Shown here one piece after another: positions 32,416-41,328 of a stretch of DNA of 64,000 bases. This stretch comes from Nannocystis sp. (lineage in GTDB: Bacteria; Myxococcota_A; Polyangia; Nannocystales; Nannocystaceae): NCBI RefSeq assembly GCF_016714285.1, contig NZ_JADJNN010000021.1, positions 1-64,000 on the forward strand, in the 5' to 3' direction. Position numbers and translations under genes: made by a program. The notes beneath the pieces are model-generated. The model was not told the origin of the DNA. It saw only the letters and a program-made list of their open reading frames with translations, and made no database searches. Each line of letters begins with the position of its first letter. Positions within the stretch are counted from its first letter, which is position 1.

Positions 32416-33788
32416 GTGACGGCGACGACGGAGAGCCCGGAGACCTCGCAGACCTCGGCGGGGGCGTACGCCGTCGGCGAGCTCCGCGGTTGGACGCGCT
32501 ACGGCAACCTGATGGCTTCATGGCGGAGCCGGCCGGGTTCCTGCGCCGCATCGCGGCGGCCGGGGACCTGGTCTGGCTGCGCATGCCGGGTGAGACGACG
32601 GTGGTGTTGCGGCACCCGGCGCTGATCGAGCAGGTGCTGGTCAGCAAGAATCGGAGCTTCGTCAAGGACCGCCAGACCCACGGGCTGCGCGAGGTGGTCG
32701 GCAACGGCCTGCTGGTCAGCGAGGGCGAGTTCTGGCGGCGACAGCGACGCATGGCCCAGCCGGCGTTCCACCGCGAGCGCATCCACCGGCACGCGGCGGG
32801 GGTGGTGGCGGCGGGCGAGCGGGCGACGGCGACCTGGCGCGAAGGCCAGGTGATCGACGTGCACGCGGCGATGATGGACCTCGCGCGTGAGGTGGTGGCG
32901 ACGACGCTGCTGTCCAGCGAGGTCGGGCGCGCGGCGGAGGATCTGGGGGCGGCGCTCGAGGTGGTGATGGCGCGCTACAGCGACTGGCGCTACGCGCTGC
33001 TCCCGGGGCTCGCGCGGGTGGCCGCGCTGCCGGACAACCGCCGCTTCGCGGCCGCGCGGGCGCGGTTGGTGGCGGTGGTCGACGGCATCATCGACGAGCG
33101 GCGGCGCAGCGGGACGGACCGCGGCGACCTGCTGTCGATGCTACTCGCGGCGCGCGACGAGGACGGGTCGCAGATGAGCGACGAGCAGCTGCGCGACGAG
33201 GTCACGATCTTGTTCATGGCGGGGCACGAGACGACCGCGCTGGCGCTGTCGTGGGCCTTCGTGCTGCTGGGGCGGCGGCCGGGGGCGTGGGCGCGGCTGG
33301 GGGCGGAGGTCGACGCGGTGCTGGCGGGTCGGCCGGCGAGCGCGGCGGATCTGGGGCGCCTCGTGTACACGGAGGCGGTGATCCTCGAGACGATGCGCCT
33401 GTATCCGCCGGCGTGGAGCATCGGCCGCGAGGCGCTCGAGGACGTGGAGATCGGCGGCGTGCCGCTGGCGCGCGGGACCCAGGTGTGGATGTTCCAGTGG
33501 AGCTCGCACCGCGACTCGCGCTGCTTCCCGCGCCCGCTGGCCTTCGAGCCCGAGCGGTGGGAGGACGGCCTGCTGCAGCGATTACCGCGCGGCGCGTACT
33601 TCCCGTTCGGCGGCGGACCGCGGCTGTGCATCGGCAACAACTTCGCGATGCTCGAGGCGGTCCTGTTACTGGCGACGATCGCCCAGCGCTGGCGTCCGCA
33701 GGTGGCCCCGAGCGACGTGCCGAGGCCGCAATTTTCGATCACCCTGCGGCCGCGTGGGGGCGTCCGCGCGACCCTGCGCCGACGCTGA
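32416..33788 (+). CDS. Cytochrome P450, probable frameshift near the N-terminus
   Basis: From ATG 32520 the frame codes 422 residues with all P450 signatures: I-helix MAGHETTALALSW, ExxR in ILETMRLYPPAW, and the haem loop FPFGGGPRLCIGNNFA (Cys thiolate ligand). The missing N-terminal block is upstream in another frame: from GTG 32416 the frame reads GELRGWTRYGNLMA, resembling the usual P450 entry (R-G-x-P-x-x-G-N-L). Adding one base near 32517 would join it to FMAEPAGFLRRIAAAGDL. So either the enzyme is truncated at 32520, or the gene carries a single-base deletion or sequence error. It is soluble-looking with no membrane anchor. Substrate unknown; no ferredoxin gene is nearby. Confidence 0.75.
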
Positions 33789-33881
33789 TGGCCTCCGAAG
33801 GTGGGGTCGCGGTCGCCTCACCGTGGGCGCACACCCGCGTGCTTGACCCGCTTCCGGTCCGGACCGCACGCTAGGGGTCGC

Positions 33882-34715
33882 TTGCTCCTGCCTCGCCTCG
33901 ACGCCGTGCGCCGCTCGCTCGTGATCTTGTGGGCCGGCGGTCTCACGCTCGTGGCGATCGGCTGGGCCGTCGGGGTCGGGCCGCTGCGGCTGTCGCTGTT
34001 CGTGGCGACGGTGGTGGTCGAGCTGGCGGCGGTGGTGGTCGCGTTCGCGGGGCGGGCCCGGCTGTCGCGCGAGGACCCTGGCCGTCGCGCGTGGACGTGG
34101 ATCGGCGCGGGCCTCGGGCTGCGTCTGCTCGCCGAGCTGCGCCTGGCCACGCTGTACCTCGACGCGGTGCCGGGCTTCATCAGCGGCGACGATCGCCTGT
34201 GGGCGCTGTACTTCTTCGGGCTGCGCTACCTGTACACGCTCGCCGATCTGGCGCTGCTCACGGGGCTGCTGGCGATCCGCCGCGACCTGCTGAGCACCGG
34301 GCTCGGCTTCCACCTGCGACCCCGCGACGCGCTGCTGCTGGTCGTGCTGCCGCCGCTGCCGGTGACGGTGTACCTGCTGCAGTCCGTGTTCTTGACGGCG
34401 CCGGTCGACGCGGGCCTGCACAGCTTTCGCCTGGTGAGCGCGACGGTCGGGGCGGTGGTCAGCGGGGTGTGCGTGGTGCTCGCGAGTCCGGCGCTGCAGA
34501 TGGGGGGCGGGGCCTGGGCGTGGATCTGGGGCGCGGCTGCGGCGGCGGGGATCGCCAGGGCGCTGGCCTTCGCGTTCGCGGCGATCGCCCCGACCTGGGC
34601 CGACGCGATCTTCATCGAGCAGGGGCTGCTGTGGACCTTCGCCTGCTTCTGGCTGCTGGCGACGACGTTGCACCTGCGCCTCGTGACGCCCGAGCTCAGA
34701 ACTGGAAGTAGATGA
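33882..34715 (+). CDS. Polytopic membrane protein, unknown function
   Basis: 277 residues from TTG 33882, chosen because AGGGG lies just upstream; GTG 33906 is the alternative. About seven hydrophobic segments are visible, for example SLVILWAGGLTLVAIGWAVG, LSLFVATVVVELAAVVVAF, ALLLVVLPPLPVTVYLLQ, VGAVVSGVCVVLASPALQ and IARALAFAFAAIAP. No catalytic motif or family recognised. Its 3' end overlaps that of the convergent MBOAT gene by 20 bp (34696-34715). Confidence 0.6.
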   Translation: MLLPRLDAVRRSLVILWAGGLTLVAIGWAVGVGPLRLSLFVATVVVELAAVVVAFAGRARLSREDPGRRAWTWIGAGLGLRLLAELRLATLYLDAVPGFISGDDRLWALYFFGLRYLYTLADLALLTGLLAIRRDLLSTGLGFHLRPRDALLLVVLPPLPVTVYLLQSVFLTAPVDAGLHSFRLVSATVGAVVSGVCVVLASPALQMGGGAWAWIWGAAAAAGIARALAFAFAAIAPTWADAIFIEQGLLWTFACFWLLATTLHLRLVTPELRTGSR

Positions 34716-36147
34716 AGGGCTGGGGCGCCTCGGGGGCCAGGAGGACGCAGGCGTAGAAGAGGGCGACGAGCAGGAGGAAGCGCAGGGCCGGCGGAGCGCG
34801 CCACATGCGAGCGACCCAGACCTCGGAGCCGACGCGGCCGAGCGCTTGCACGAGCAAGAGCATGGCCATCACGAGGGCCCAGAGGGCGAGCAGGCGGCCC
34901 TCGCCGGAGGCCTCGACCTCGCCGAGCCAGGCGCCGAGCTGCCAGCCGCGCGGGTCGAGGAGCTTGGCGAGGATGACCTGACAGTCGCCGAGGGTGGGCG
35001 CGCGGAACAGGGCCCAGCCGAGGCACACGAGGTGAAAGAACACGAACCAGCGGATCAGTGAGACGAGCGGGCGCAGCGGGAGGCGGGTGTTGAGCCTGTC
35101 CCAAAAGCCAGCTCGAAAGATCACTAATAGGAGGCCGTGGTAGGCGCCCCAGAGCACGAAGTGCCAGGCGGCGCCGTGCCACAGGCCGCCGAGCAGCATG
35201 GTGAGGAGGAGGTTTCGGGCCGTCCGCCAGCGGCCGCTGCGGTTGCCGCCGAGCGGGAGGTAGAGGTAGTCGCGCAGCCACGCGGACAGGCTGATGTGCC
35301 AGCGGCGCCAGAAGTCGGCGGGGCCGAGGGCGGCGTAGGGGGCGCGGAAATTCTGGGTGAGTGAGACGCCCATGAGGCGGGCGACGCCGACGGCGATGTC
35401 GGAGTAGCCGGAGAAGTCGCAGTAGATCTGGAAGGCGAAGGCGTAGGTGGCGAACCACAGGGCGGGCGCCCAGGCGTGGGCCGGGTCGGCGTAGACGGCG
35501 TCGACGATCGGCGCGAGGTTGTCGGCGATCACGACCTTCTTGAACGCGCCGAGGGCGATGAGGCCGAAGCCCGAGAGGTCGGGGCGCGGCGGGTCGGCGC
35601 TGGACAATGCTCGCAGTTGCGGCAGCAGGTGGCCGGCGCGTTCGATCGGGCCGGCCACCAGCTGCGGGAAGAAGGCGACGTAGAGCGCGAAGTCCAGCGG
35701 CGAGGCGCAGGGGGCGAGGTTGCGGCGGTAGACGTCGATCGTGTAGCCGAGGGTCTGAAACGTATAGAACGAGATACCGACCGGCAGCACGATCGCCAGG
35801 GTGGGGGCGCTGACCTCGAGGCCGAGCGCGTGCAGGCCGGCGGCGGCCGAGTCGGCGAAGAAATTGTAGTACTTGAAGCAGGCCAGCACGCCGAGGTTGC
35901 CGAGCAGGCTGAGGCCGAGGAGCTGGCGTCGGCGCGTCGGGTCGTCGCTGCGGCCGATGGCACGTGCGACGCTGAAGTCGAGGAGGGTCGAGCCGAGCAG
36001 CAGGAGCAGCAGTGGGGCGCTCCAGCTGGCATAGAAGAGGTAGCTGGCGGCGAGCAGGAACAGCTGGCGCGGGCGCCCGCGCAGGCTCGGCCACAGCCAG
36101 AAGAACAGCAGGAAGAAGACGACGAAGGCGGGGCTGGTGAAGCTCAT
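34696..36147 (-). CDS. MBOAT-family O-acyltransferase (AlgI/DltB-like)
   Basis: 483 residues from ATG 36147. Many membrane segments (FVVFFLLFFWLWPSL, LLLLLLGSTLLDFSV and others). Family motifs: YNFFADS, LPVGISFYTFQTLGYTIDVY, FPQLVAGPIERAGHLLPQ, QIYCDFSGYSDIAVGVARLM, FWRRWHISLSAWLRDYLYLP (WRRWHISL) and LLGGLWHGAAWHFVLWG, containing the catalytic His. MBOAT proteins of this branch pass acyl groups across the membrane to a glycan or teichoic-type polymer. The downstream-acting SGNH-like partner is coded just upstream with a 4-bp ATGA overlap. Substrate is not inferable. Confidence 0.85.
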   Translation of the reverse strand: MSFTSPAFVVFFLLFFWLWPSLRGRPRQLFLLAASYLFYASWSAPLLLLLLGSTLLDFSVARAIGRSDDPTRRRQLLGLSLLGNLGVLACFKYYNFFADSAAAGLHALGLEVSAPTLAIVLPVGISFYTFQTLGYTIDVYRRNLAPCASPLDFALYVAFFPQLVAGPIERAGHLLPQLRALSSADPPRPDLSGFGLIALGAFKKVVIADNLAPIVDAVYADPAHAWAPALWFATYAFAFQIYCDFSGYSDIAVGVARLMGVSLTQNFRAPYAALGPADFWRRWHISLSAWLRDYLYLPLGGNRSGRWRTARNLLLTMLLGGLWHGAAWHFVLWGAYHGLLLVIFRAGFWDRLNTRLPLRPLVSLIRWFVFFHLVCLGWALFRAPTLGDCQVILAKLLDPRGWQLGAWLGEVEASGEGRLLALWALVMAMLLLVQALGRVGSEVWVARMWRAPPALRFLLLVALFYACVLLAPEAPQPFIYFQF

Positions 36148-37094
36148 CGGAGCCCCGCGGCCGCGAGCTCGCGCGCGAACAGCTGCTGCTGCAGCGAGAT
36201 GCCGCGCTTGCTGAGGTGGAAGCCGTCGCTGAAGTCGGCGGGCAGGCGGGCGCCGTCGCGGCTGAGGTCGATCAGGGTGACGAAGGGGCGCGACGCGGCG
36301 AGCTGCTGGTGGGCGGCGCGGTGGGCCTCCCACGCCGCGTGGCGGGATGGATCGGCGAGCTGTGAGAGCGAGGCGTCCGGGAGCAGGACGAGGACGACGC
36401 GGTCGCTGAGCTCGCCGAGGTCGTCGAGGAGGGCGGCGGTGACGGCGAGCTTGTAGGCGACGCGGGCCGGGGCGTAGTCGCAGAAGGGCCGGGTCTTCGG
36501 CGGGGCCTCGCGGGTGTACCAGCGGTGGGCTTGCTTCGCGTCGCGCGGGCCGAGCAGCGCGTCGCGCCACTGCGACTGCAGGAAGGCGGTGTCACCGTAG
36601 GCGCCCGAGAGGGTGTTGCCGAGCAGGCGCCCGGCCGCGAGCATTGGCTGCTCACCGCGGGCGTGGAGGGCGAGGGCGCGGGGCCAGTCGCGGGTCGGCA
36701 GCAGCGTGTGCTGCTGCAAGATCCGCTTGGGGTGGAGGTCGTCGCATTGCTGGAATTGATTGACGCCGAGGATCGCCAGCTTGAAGTGGCGGGCTTCCAG
36801 CGCGGCGCGGCGGACGATCGCGTGGGCGCAGTCCTGGTGGCAGCCGTTGACGTGGGCGTCGAGGATCTGCGGGCGCGAGACGCCGAGCAGGGGCGCGAGG
36901 TACTCGGGCGGGAGCCAGTCGACGGCGGTGCTCGAGCCGATCAGGAGGACGCTGCGGCCGTCGGCCTTGGTCCAGCGCCACTCGAAGCCGCGCATGGCGT
37001 TGCGCTCCCAGCCGACGCTGCGGTCGCGCGAGAGGCACTGGTCGACGAACCACAGCGCCAGCAAGATCGGCACGATGTAGAGGAGGTGCCGCAT
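36144..37094 (-). CDS. Membrane-anchored SGNH-like partner of the MBOAT protein
   Basis: 316 residues from ATG 37094. N-terminal signal anchor MRHLLYIVPILLALWFVD. SGNH-hydrolase-like elements: SVLLIGSSTAVDWLPP (nucleophile Ser in GSS), AILGVNQFQQ (block with Asn) and DGFHLSKRG (D-x-x-H). The arrangement is that of DltD, AlgJ/AlgX and related proteins that receive acyl groups from MBOAT proteins and place them on extracytoplasmic polymers. Stop and MBOAT start overlap (ATGA), so they are translated together. Confidence 0.78.
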   Translation of the reverse strand: MRHLLYIVPILLALWFVDQCLSRDRSVGWERNAMRGFEWRWTKADGRSVLLIGSSTAVDWLPPEYLAPLLGVSRPQILDAHVNGCHQDCAHAIVRRAALEARHFKLAILGVNQFQQCDDLHPKRILQQHTLLPTRDWPRALALHARGEQPMLAAGRLLGNTLSGAYGDTAFLQSQWRDALLGPRDAKQAHRWYTREAPPKTRPFCDYAPARVAYKLAVTAALLDDLGELSDRVVLVLLPDASLSQLADPSRHAAWEAHRAAHQQLAASRPFVTLIDLSRDGARLPADFSDGFHLSKRGISLQQQLFARELAAAGLR

Positions 37095-37229
37095 CGCGTG
37101 CACGTGGGTTTTACCGCGATCGCTGGCGGGGTCGCAAACTGGCGCTCTGGGCCACCACAGCGCCGTGGCCGGCTCGCGCGAGCCTCGTCTGCACTTGTCC
37201 GTGGCCACGGCGCGTGATAAGGCCGGCTC

Positions 37230-38402
37230 ATGCAGGATCTGGACGAGTCGGCTGCGCAGGAGCCCGCGAGCGACCGGATCGTGGCCGTGACCGTGGAAGA
37301 TCCGGCCCTGGGCGGCCTGCTGCGTCTCACGCTGGAGGCGCGACGGACGGTGCTGGTCGGCAAGAATGGTGCGGGCAAGTCGCGATTGCTCGAGGACCTG
37401 CATGCGGCCGCCCTGGCGGCGACCAGGCTGGGCACGCGTGGCCGCCCAGAGCGGGTCAAATTCGAGGTGCAGCTTGGAGGGGTGCCTCTCGATTACAGCT
37501 ATGTCTGTACTCGTGCGCCGGAGCGCACCGAGGACCCTGACGATCGTATGTCCTGGTATTGGAACGAACGATGTATCGATGCTGCGACGGGGCGAAGGCT
37601 CTGGCAGGTAGGCGAGGGGATCGCCACCATTGGGGATGACCAGCCGGTAGCGATGATCCCGATTCACGGGCTCTTGCACCTTCGGAGCAGCTCCGCGTTC
37701 ACGTTCCCGTCCGAGGTCGATCCATTGCGCGCCCTGCTGCGGGGAGTACGGCTGATACGAGCGGGCGTGCCGCGGCAGGCGACGGCGCGCGAGCCGGTGC
37801 GGCTGCAGCGTGTGCGCGACGGCGTTGGGCAGGCCGGCTCGCCCTGGACCGGGCGTGGGGACGATCGGCTGCTTGATGTGGTCAAGACCCTGGTGTCGTG
37901 GTTCGAGGTTCGGCGCGATCAATTCGATGCGGTGGTGGAGGTCGGTCGTCGGCTGCAGGTGCTGCAGGAGATCGATGTCAAGCTCGAGGCACATCCGCAC
38001 CCCCCGGCCGAGCAGGAGGCCGAGTTGTTCGTCGATGGCGTCAACTTCGGGCTGCTGTCCGACGGGACCCAGCGGATCGTGGAGCTGGTCATCAAACTCG
38101 TGGACCCAGCGGTGACGGTCTTGTTGCTCGAGGAGCCGGAGACGTCCGTGCATCCGGGCCTCCTGGGCCGCGTGCTGGCCGAACTCGACGCTTTCGATCC
38201 CGGGCGTCAGGTCGTGATCTCGACGCACTCGCTCGGCGTGGTGGATGCCGCCGCGGCCGGTGATATCCGCGTCGTCGAGCGGAGCGCGGCCGGGGTGACC
38301 AGCGTGCGCCCGCTCAACGCCGACGAGCAGCAGCGACTGCGCATCTATCTCGATGATGGCCTCGAGCTGGCGGACTTCCTGTTCTCCGGAGCGCTGGATT
38401 GA
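37230..38402 (+). CDS. AAA/ABC-type ATPase of a two-gene defence-like pair
   Basis: 390 residues. Walker A VLVGKNGAGKSRLLEDL (near residue 44), a signature-like LSDGTQRIVEL, Walker B VLLLEEPETSVHPGLLG and an H-loop VVISTHSLGVVD. This is the layout of OLD/RecF/SMC-like AAA_15/21 proteins. The middle region is unique. The stop overlaps the start of the next gene (TTGA), so the two products are made together. ATPase plus TOPRIM-like gene pairs of this type include known anti-phage systems (OLD-type, PARIS, Gabija). Membership in a particular one cannot be claimed. Base composition looks less GC-rich than its neighbours. Confidence 0.75.
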   Translation: MQDLDESAAQEPASDRIVAVTVEDPALGGLLRLTLEARRTVLVGKNGAGKSRLLEDLHAAALAATRLGTRGRPERVKFEVQLGGVPLDYSYVCTRAPERTEDPDDRMSWYWNERCIDAATGRRLWQVGEGIATIGDDQPVAMIPIHGLLHLRSSSAFTFPSEVDPLRALLRGVRLIRAGVPRQATAREPVRLQRVRDGVGQAGSPWTGRGDDRLLDVVKTLVSWFEVRRDQFDAVVEVGRRLQVLQEIDVKLEAHPHPPAEQEAELFVDGVNFGLLSDGTQRIVELVIKLVDPAVTVLLLEEPETSVHPGLLGRVLAELDAFDPGRQVVISTHSLGVVDAAAAGDIRVVERSAAGVTSVRPLNADEQQRLRIYLDDGLELADFLFSGALD

Positions 38403-38983
38403 GCCGGATCGGCGTCATTGGGGAGGATGCGACGGACGTCGAGACGCTCGTGGTCTTGCTGCGCCGGATCGTCCCCGGATCGGTCGGTGTGAAGACGAAG
38501 GCGCCACCGTCTGGCCGTGGTGGCTGTGCCAAACTGGTCAGATCGGCCCCGACATATATGAAAGAGCTGTGGGCCAGCGGGTGTACACTGGCGATCTTGT
38601 TGCACGATCTGGATCTGGACAGCGCGAACAATGAGCTTAAGGACGAGAAGAAGCTCCGCGCTCACTTGAGCGCTCTGCCGGTGCCTGCCGGACTCGAGCT
38701 CGTCATCTGTATTCCCGTGGAGGAGATCGAGGCATGGTTCTGGTCGGACCAGGCCGTGCTCGATCGAGTCGGAATACGCGCGAAGGCGTCGAGCTCGCCG
38801 CACCTGATCAAGAAGCCCAAGGAGCAGTTGCGGGACCTGTCCCTGCGGACGCACCACAAGGTGAAGTATGCGACCACGCAGAATCCGAAGCTGGCGGAGG
38901 ACTTGAACCTCGAACTTTGCGCGCAACGATGTCCTGCCTTCGCGTCGTTGCGAGAGCAGGTGCTGCGGCGCTTCGGGACGTGA
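38399..38983 (+). CDS. DUF4276/TOPRIM-like effector candidate
   Basis: 194 residues from TTG 38399 inside the TTGA overlap with the ATPase stop. Acidic motifs in the right order for a TOPRIM/DUF4276-type nuclease: RIGVIGEDATDVETL (Glu after the first strand), LAILLHDLDLDSAN (DxD after a hydrophobic strand) and CIPVEEIEAWFWSD, which parallels E-F-E-A-L-L-F-S-D in DUF4276. Basic, Lys-rich stretches follow (LIKKPKEQLRDLSLRTHHK). As the only partner of the ATPase it is the likely effector, restrained or triggered by ATP hydrolysis. No experimental support is visible in the sequence. Confidence 0.62.
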   Translation: MSRIGVIGEDATDVETLVVLLRRIVPGSVGVKTKAPPSGRGGCAKLVRSAPTYMKELWASGCTLAILLHDLDLDSANNELKDEKKLRAHLSALPVPAGLELVICIPVEEIEAWFWSDQAVLDRVGIRAKASSSPHLIKKPKEQLRDLSLRTHHKVKYATTQNPKLAEDLNLELCAQRCPAFASLREQVLRRFGT

Positions 38984-39007
38984 GACTGCGCCATGCCGGA
39001 CGTGTAG

Positions 39008-41230
39008 CTAACGCAGCAGCTCGAGGAGGTCGTCGCGGGTGAGGGCGGGGGACTGGGCGCCCTCGATGACGCTGTCGGCGAGGGCCCGCTTGCGGGCGTG
39101 GAGCTCGAGGATCTTCTCCTCGACGGTGTCCTCGGCGATCAGGCGGTGCACGAACACGGGGCGCAGCTGGCCGATGCGGTGGGTGCGGTCGGCGGCCTGG
39201 TCCTCGACGGCGGGGTTCCACCAGGGGTCGAGGAGATACACGTGGTCGGCGGCGGTGAGGTTCAGGCCGGTGCCGCCGGCGCGCAGGGAGACGAGCATCA
39301 CGGGTGGGCCGTCGGCGGCCTGGAACGCGTTGACGACGGCGGCGCGGTCGTCGGTCGAGCCGTCGAGGCGGAGGTACCCCAGCTCGGCGGTGACGAGCGC
39401 GGCCTCGACGAGATCGAGGAGGCTGGTCCACTGCGAGAAGACGAGGGCGCGGTGGCCCGCGCTGGCGATCTCGTCGAGCTGCTCGAGCAGGAGGTCAAGC
39501 TTGCTCGAGCGGGTGGCTGTCTGGCCCGGGACCAGCGCGGGGTGGCAGGCGGCCTGGCGCAGGCGCAGGAGCAGCTCGAGGGCCTCGACGACGGTGCCGC
39601 CGGCGGCGAGGCGGGAGACGACCTCGGCCTGGGTGGCGAGGCGCAGGCCGTCGTAGACGGCGCGCTCGTCGGGGTCCAGGGTGCAGTGCAGGACGATGTC
39701 GGTGCGCGGCGGGAGCTCGGGGGCGACCTCGGCCTTGCGGCGGCGCAGCAGGAAGGGCCGGATCTTGGCCTGCAGCTCGCTGGCGACGAAGGCGTGGCCG
39801 AGCTCGATGCGGCGGGCGTAGCGGGTGACGAAGTCCTTGCGACCGCCGAGCAGGCCGGGGTTGCAGAAGTGGGCGAGGCTCCACAGCTCGAGCAGGCGAT
39901 TCTCGACCGGGGTGCCGCTGAGGGCGACGCGCCAGCCGGCCTTGAGGGCGAAGGCGGCGGTGGCGGTGGCGGTGGTGGGGTCCTTGATCGTCTGGGCCTC
40001 GTCGAGGACGACGATGTCCCATCCCTCCGCGGCGAGCTGCTCGTGATCGAGGCGCAGGAGGGCGTAGCTGGTGAGGGTGACGCCGTCGCCCGGGACGAGG
40101 GCGCGGGGGCTGCCGTGATAGAGGTGGACGCGCAGCGCGGGGCGAAACCTCGCCAGCTCGGCGGCCCAATTATGGAGGGTGCTGGTCGGGGCGACGACCA
40201 GGGTGCGGCCGCGAAGGGCACACAATGTCTGGAGGGTCTTGCCGAGGCCCATATCATCGGCCAGGAGGGCGCCGATGCCGGCGTCGCGGAGTAGACATAA
40301 CCAGTCGACGCCCTGGCGCTGATAATCTCGCAGGGTCGCGTTGAGGTCGGCTGGGAGGGCGGCCGGGGGGATCTCGGTGAAGCCACCCAGCAATGCAGTG
40401 AGGCCGGCGAGCTCCGGGCGCGGCGGGGCGTCGAGGGCCCGCGACAGCGCGGCGGCGGCGGGCCGGGCCCAGCGCGGGAGCTCGCCCGGGAGCTCGCGGG
40501 CGGCGAGGTACTGCTCGAGCACGGCGCCGTGCTTGTCGAGCCAGGCCTGGGGCAGCCAGGCGAGGCCGCCGTGCAGGCCCTCGACGGCCATGGTGCCGGA
40601 GCGCCAGGCCTTGACGACCGCGTCGGCGGAGACGGAGAGCTGCTCGCCGCTGTCGCTGGCGGCGGTGAAGTCGACGGCGAGGCCGCGATCGTCGTCGGTC
40701 CACACCGGGGCGAGATCGAGGCGCTCGGGGAGCAGCACGCGGTCCTCGCCCTCGTCGACGAGCGGCGCTGGGGTGGCGAGCGGCGCTGGGGTGGCGAGCG
40801 GCGCTGGGGTGGCGAGCGGGCGCGACGGTGCGGGGCTCGGGGTGACCGTGACGGGCGGGGTCGGGTTCGCGGGGCGCTCGCGGTAGGCGGCGCTCCGGGG
40901 CGCCACGCGGGGGCGTGGCGGGGTGTCACGCAGCTGCTGGCCGGTCGCGTCGAGGGTGCATGCGGCGGCGACCACGTGCGCGCAGGGCGGGGCAGCGCCG
41001 CACTCACAGCGCCACGCGGCCCAGGCCCACAGCACGCGGGTGCTGCGGCCTTGCTCGTCGACCTGCAGGGCCCAGCCCTCGGGATCGCAGCCGAGGAGGC
41101 GGACGGCGCCGTCGCTGGCGAGCTGGACGCCGCGGTCCCACGGCTCGGCGGGGGCGGCAGCACGGACCTTGTCGAGCATTCCTTCGAACACGCAGAGAGG
41201 CAGGTACCACGGGCTGGGTGGCGGCGTCAT
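39008..41230 (-). CDS. SWIM-SNF2 family helicase
   Basis: 740 residues from ATG 41230. A SWIM zinc finger (CECGAAPPCAHVVAA, C-x-C-xn-C-x-H) lies near residue 70, then a Pro/Ala linker with an 18-bp coding repeat, then the SNF2 ATPase: LADDMGLGKTLQTL (I), LTSYALLRLD, VVLDEAQTIKDP (II), ALSGTPVENRLLELWSL (III), ALVFSQWTSLLDLVEA, SLRAGGTGLNLTAADHV (V) and QAADRTHRIGQ (VI). All helicase motifs are intact. Such proteins move on duplex DNA; in bacteria some belong to defence islands. It sits between two ATPase/TOPRIM-like pairs. Confidence 0.88.
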   Translation of the reverse strand: MTPPPSPWYLPLCVFEGMLDKVRAAAPAEPWDRGVQLASDGAVRLLGCDPEGWALQVDEQGRSTRVLWAWAAWRCECGAAPPCAHVVAAACTLDATGQQLRDTPPRPRVAPRSAAYRERPANPTPPVTVTPSPAPSRPLATPAPLATPAPLATPAPLVDEGEDRVLLPERLDLAPVWTDDDRGLAVDFTAASDSGEQLSVSADAVVKAWRSGTMAVEGLHGGLAWLPQAWLDKHGAVLEQYLAARELPGELPRWARPAAAALSRALDAPPRPELAGLTALLGGFTEIPPAALPADLNATLRDYQRQGVDWLCLLRDAGIGALLADDMGLGKTLQTLCALRGRTLVVAPTSTLHNWAAELARFRPALRVHLYHGSPRALVPGDGVTLTSYALLRLDHEQLAAEGWDIVVLDEAQTIKDPTTATATAAFALKAGWRVALSGTPVENRLLELWSLAHFCNPGLLGGRKDFVTRYARRIELGHAFVASELQAKIRPFLLRRRKAEVAPELPPRTDIVLHCTLDPDERAVYDGLRLATQAEVVSRLAAGGTVVEALELLLRLRQAACHPALVPGQTATRSSKLDLLLEQLDEIASAGHRALVFSQWTSLLDLVEAALVTAELGYLRLDGSTDDRAAVVNAFQAADGPPVMLVSLRAGGTGLNLTAADHVYLLDPWWNPAVEDQAADRTHRIGQLRPVFVHRLIAEDTVEEKILELHARKRALADSVIEGAQSPALTRDDLLELLR
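40760..40813. repeat. 18-bp tandem repeat, three units
   Basis: Three identical units (40760, 40778, 40796) code for the ATPAPL repeats in the linker of the SNF2 helicase, between the SWIM finger and the motor. Confidence 0.9.
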
Positions 41231-41328
41231 GCTGGATCGAGCGCGCGTGCGCGCGCTCTGGGACGCGCGTGCGCGGCTGGACTTGCGGGCCGTCCCGCCG
41301 GAAGATGGGCTCCACAAGGCGGTGCGCG

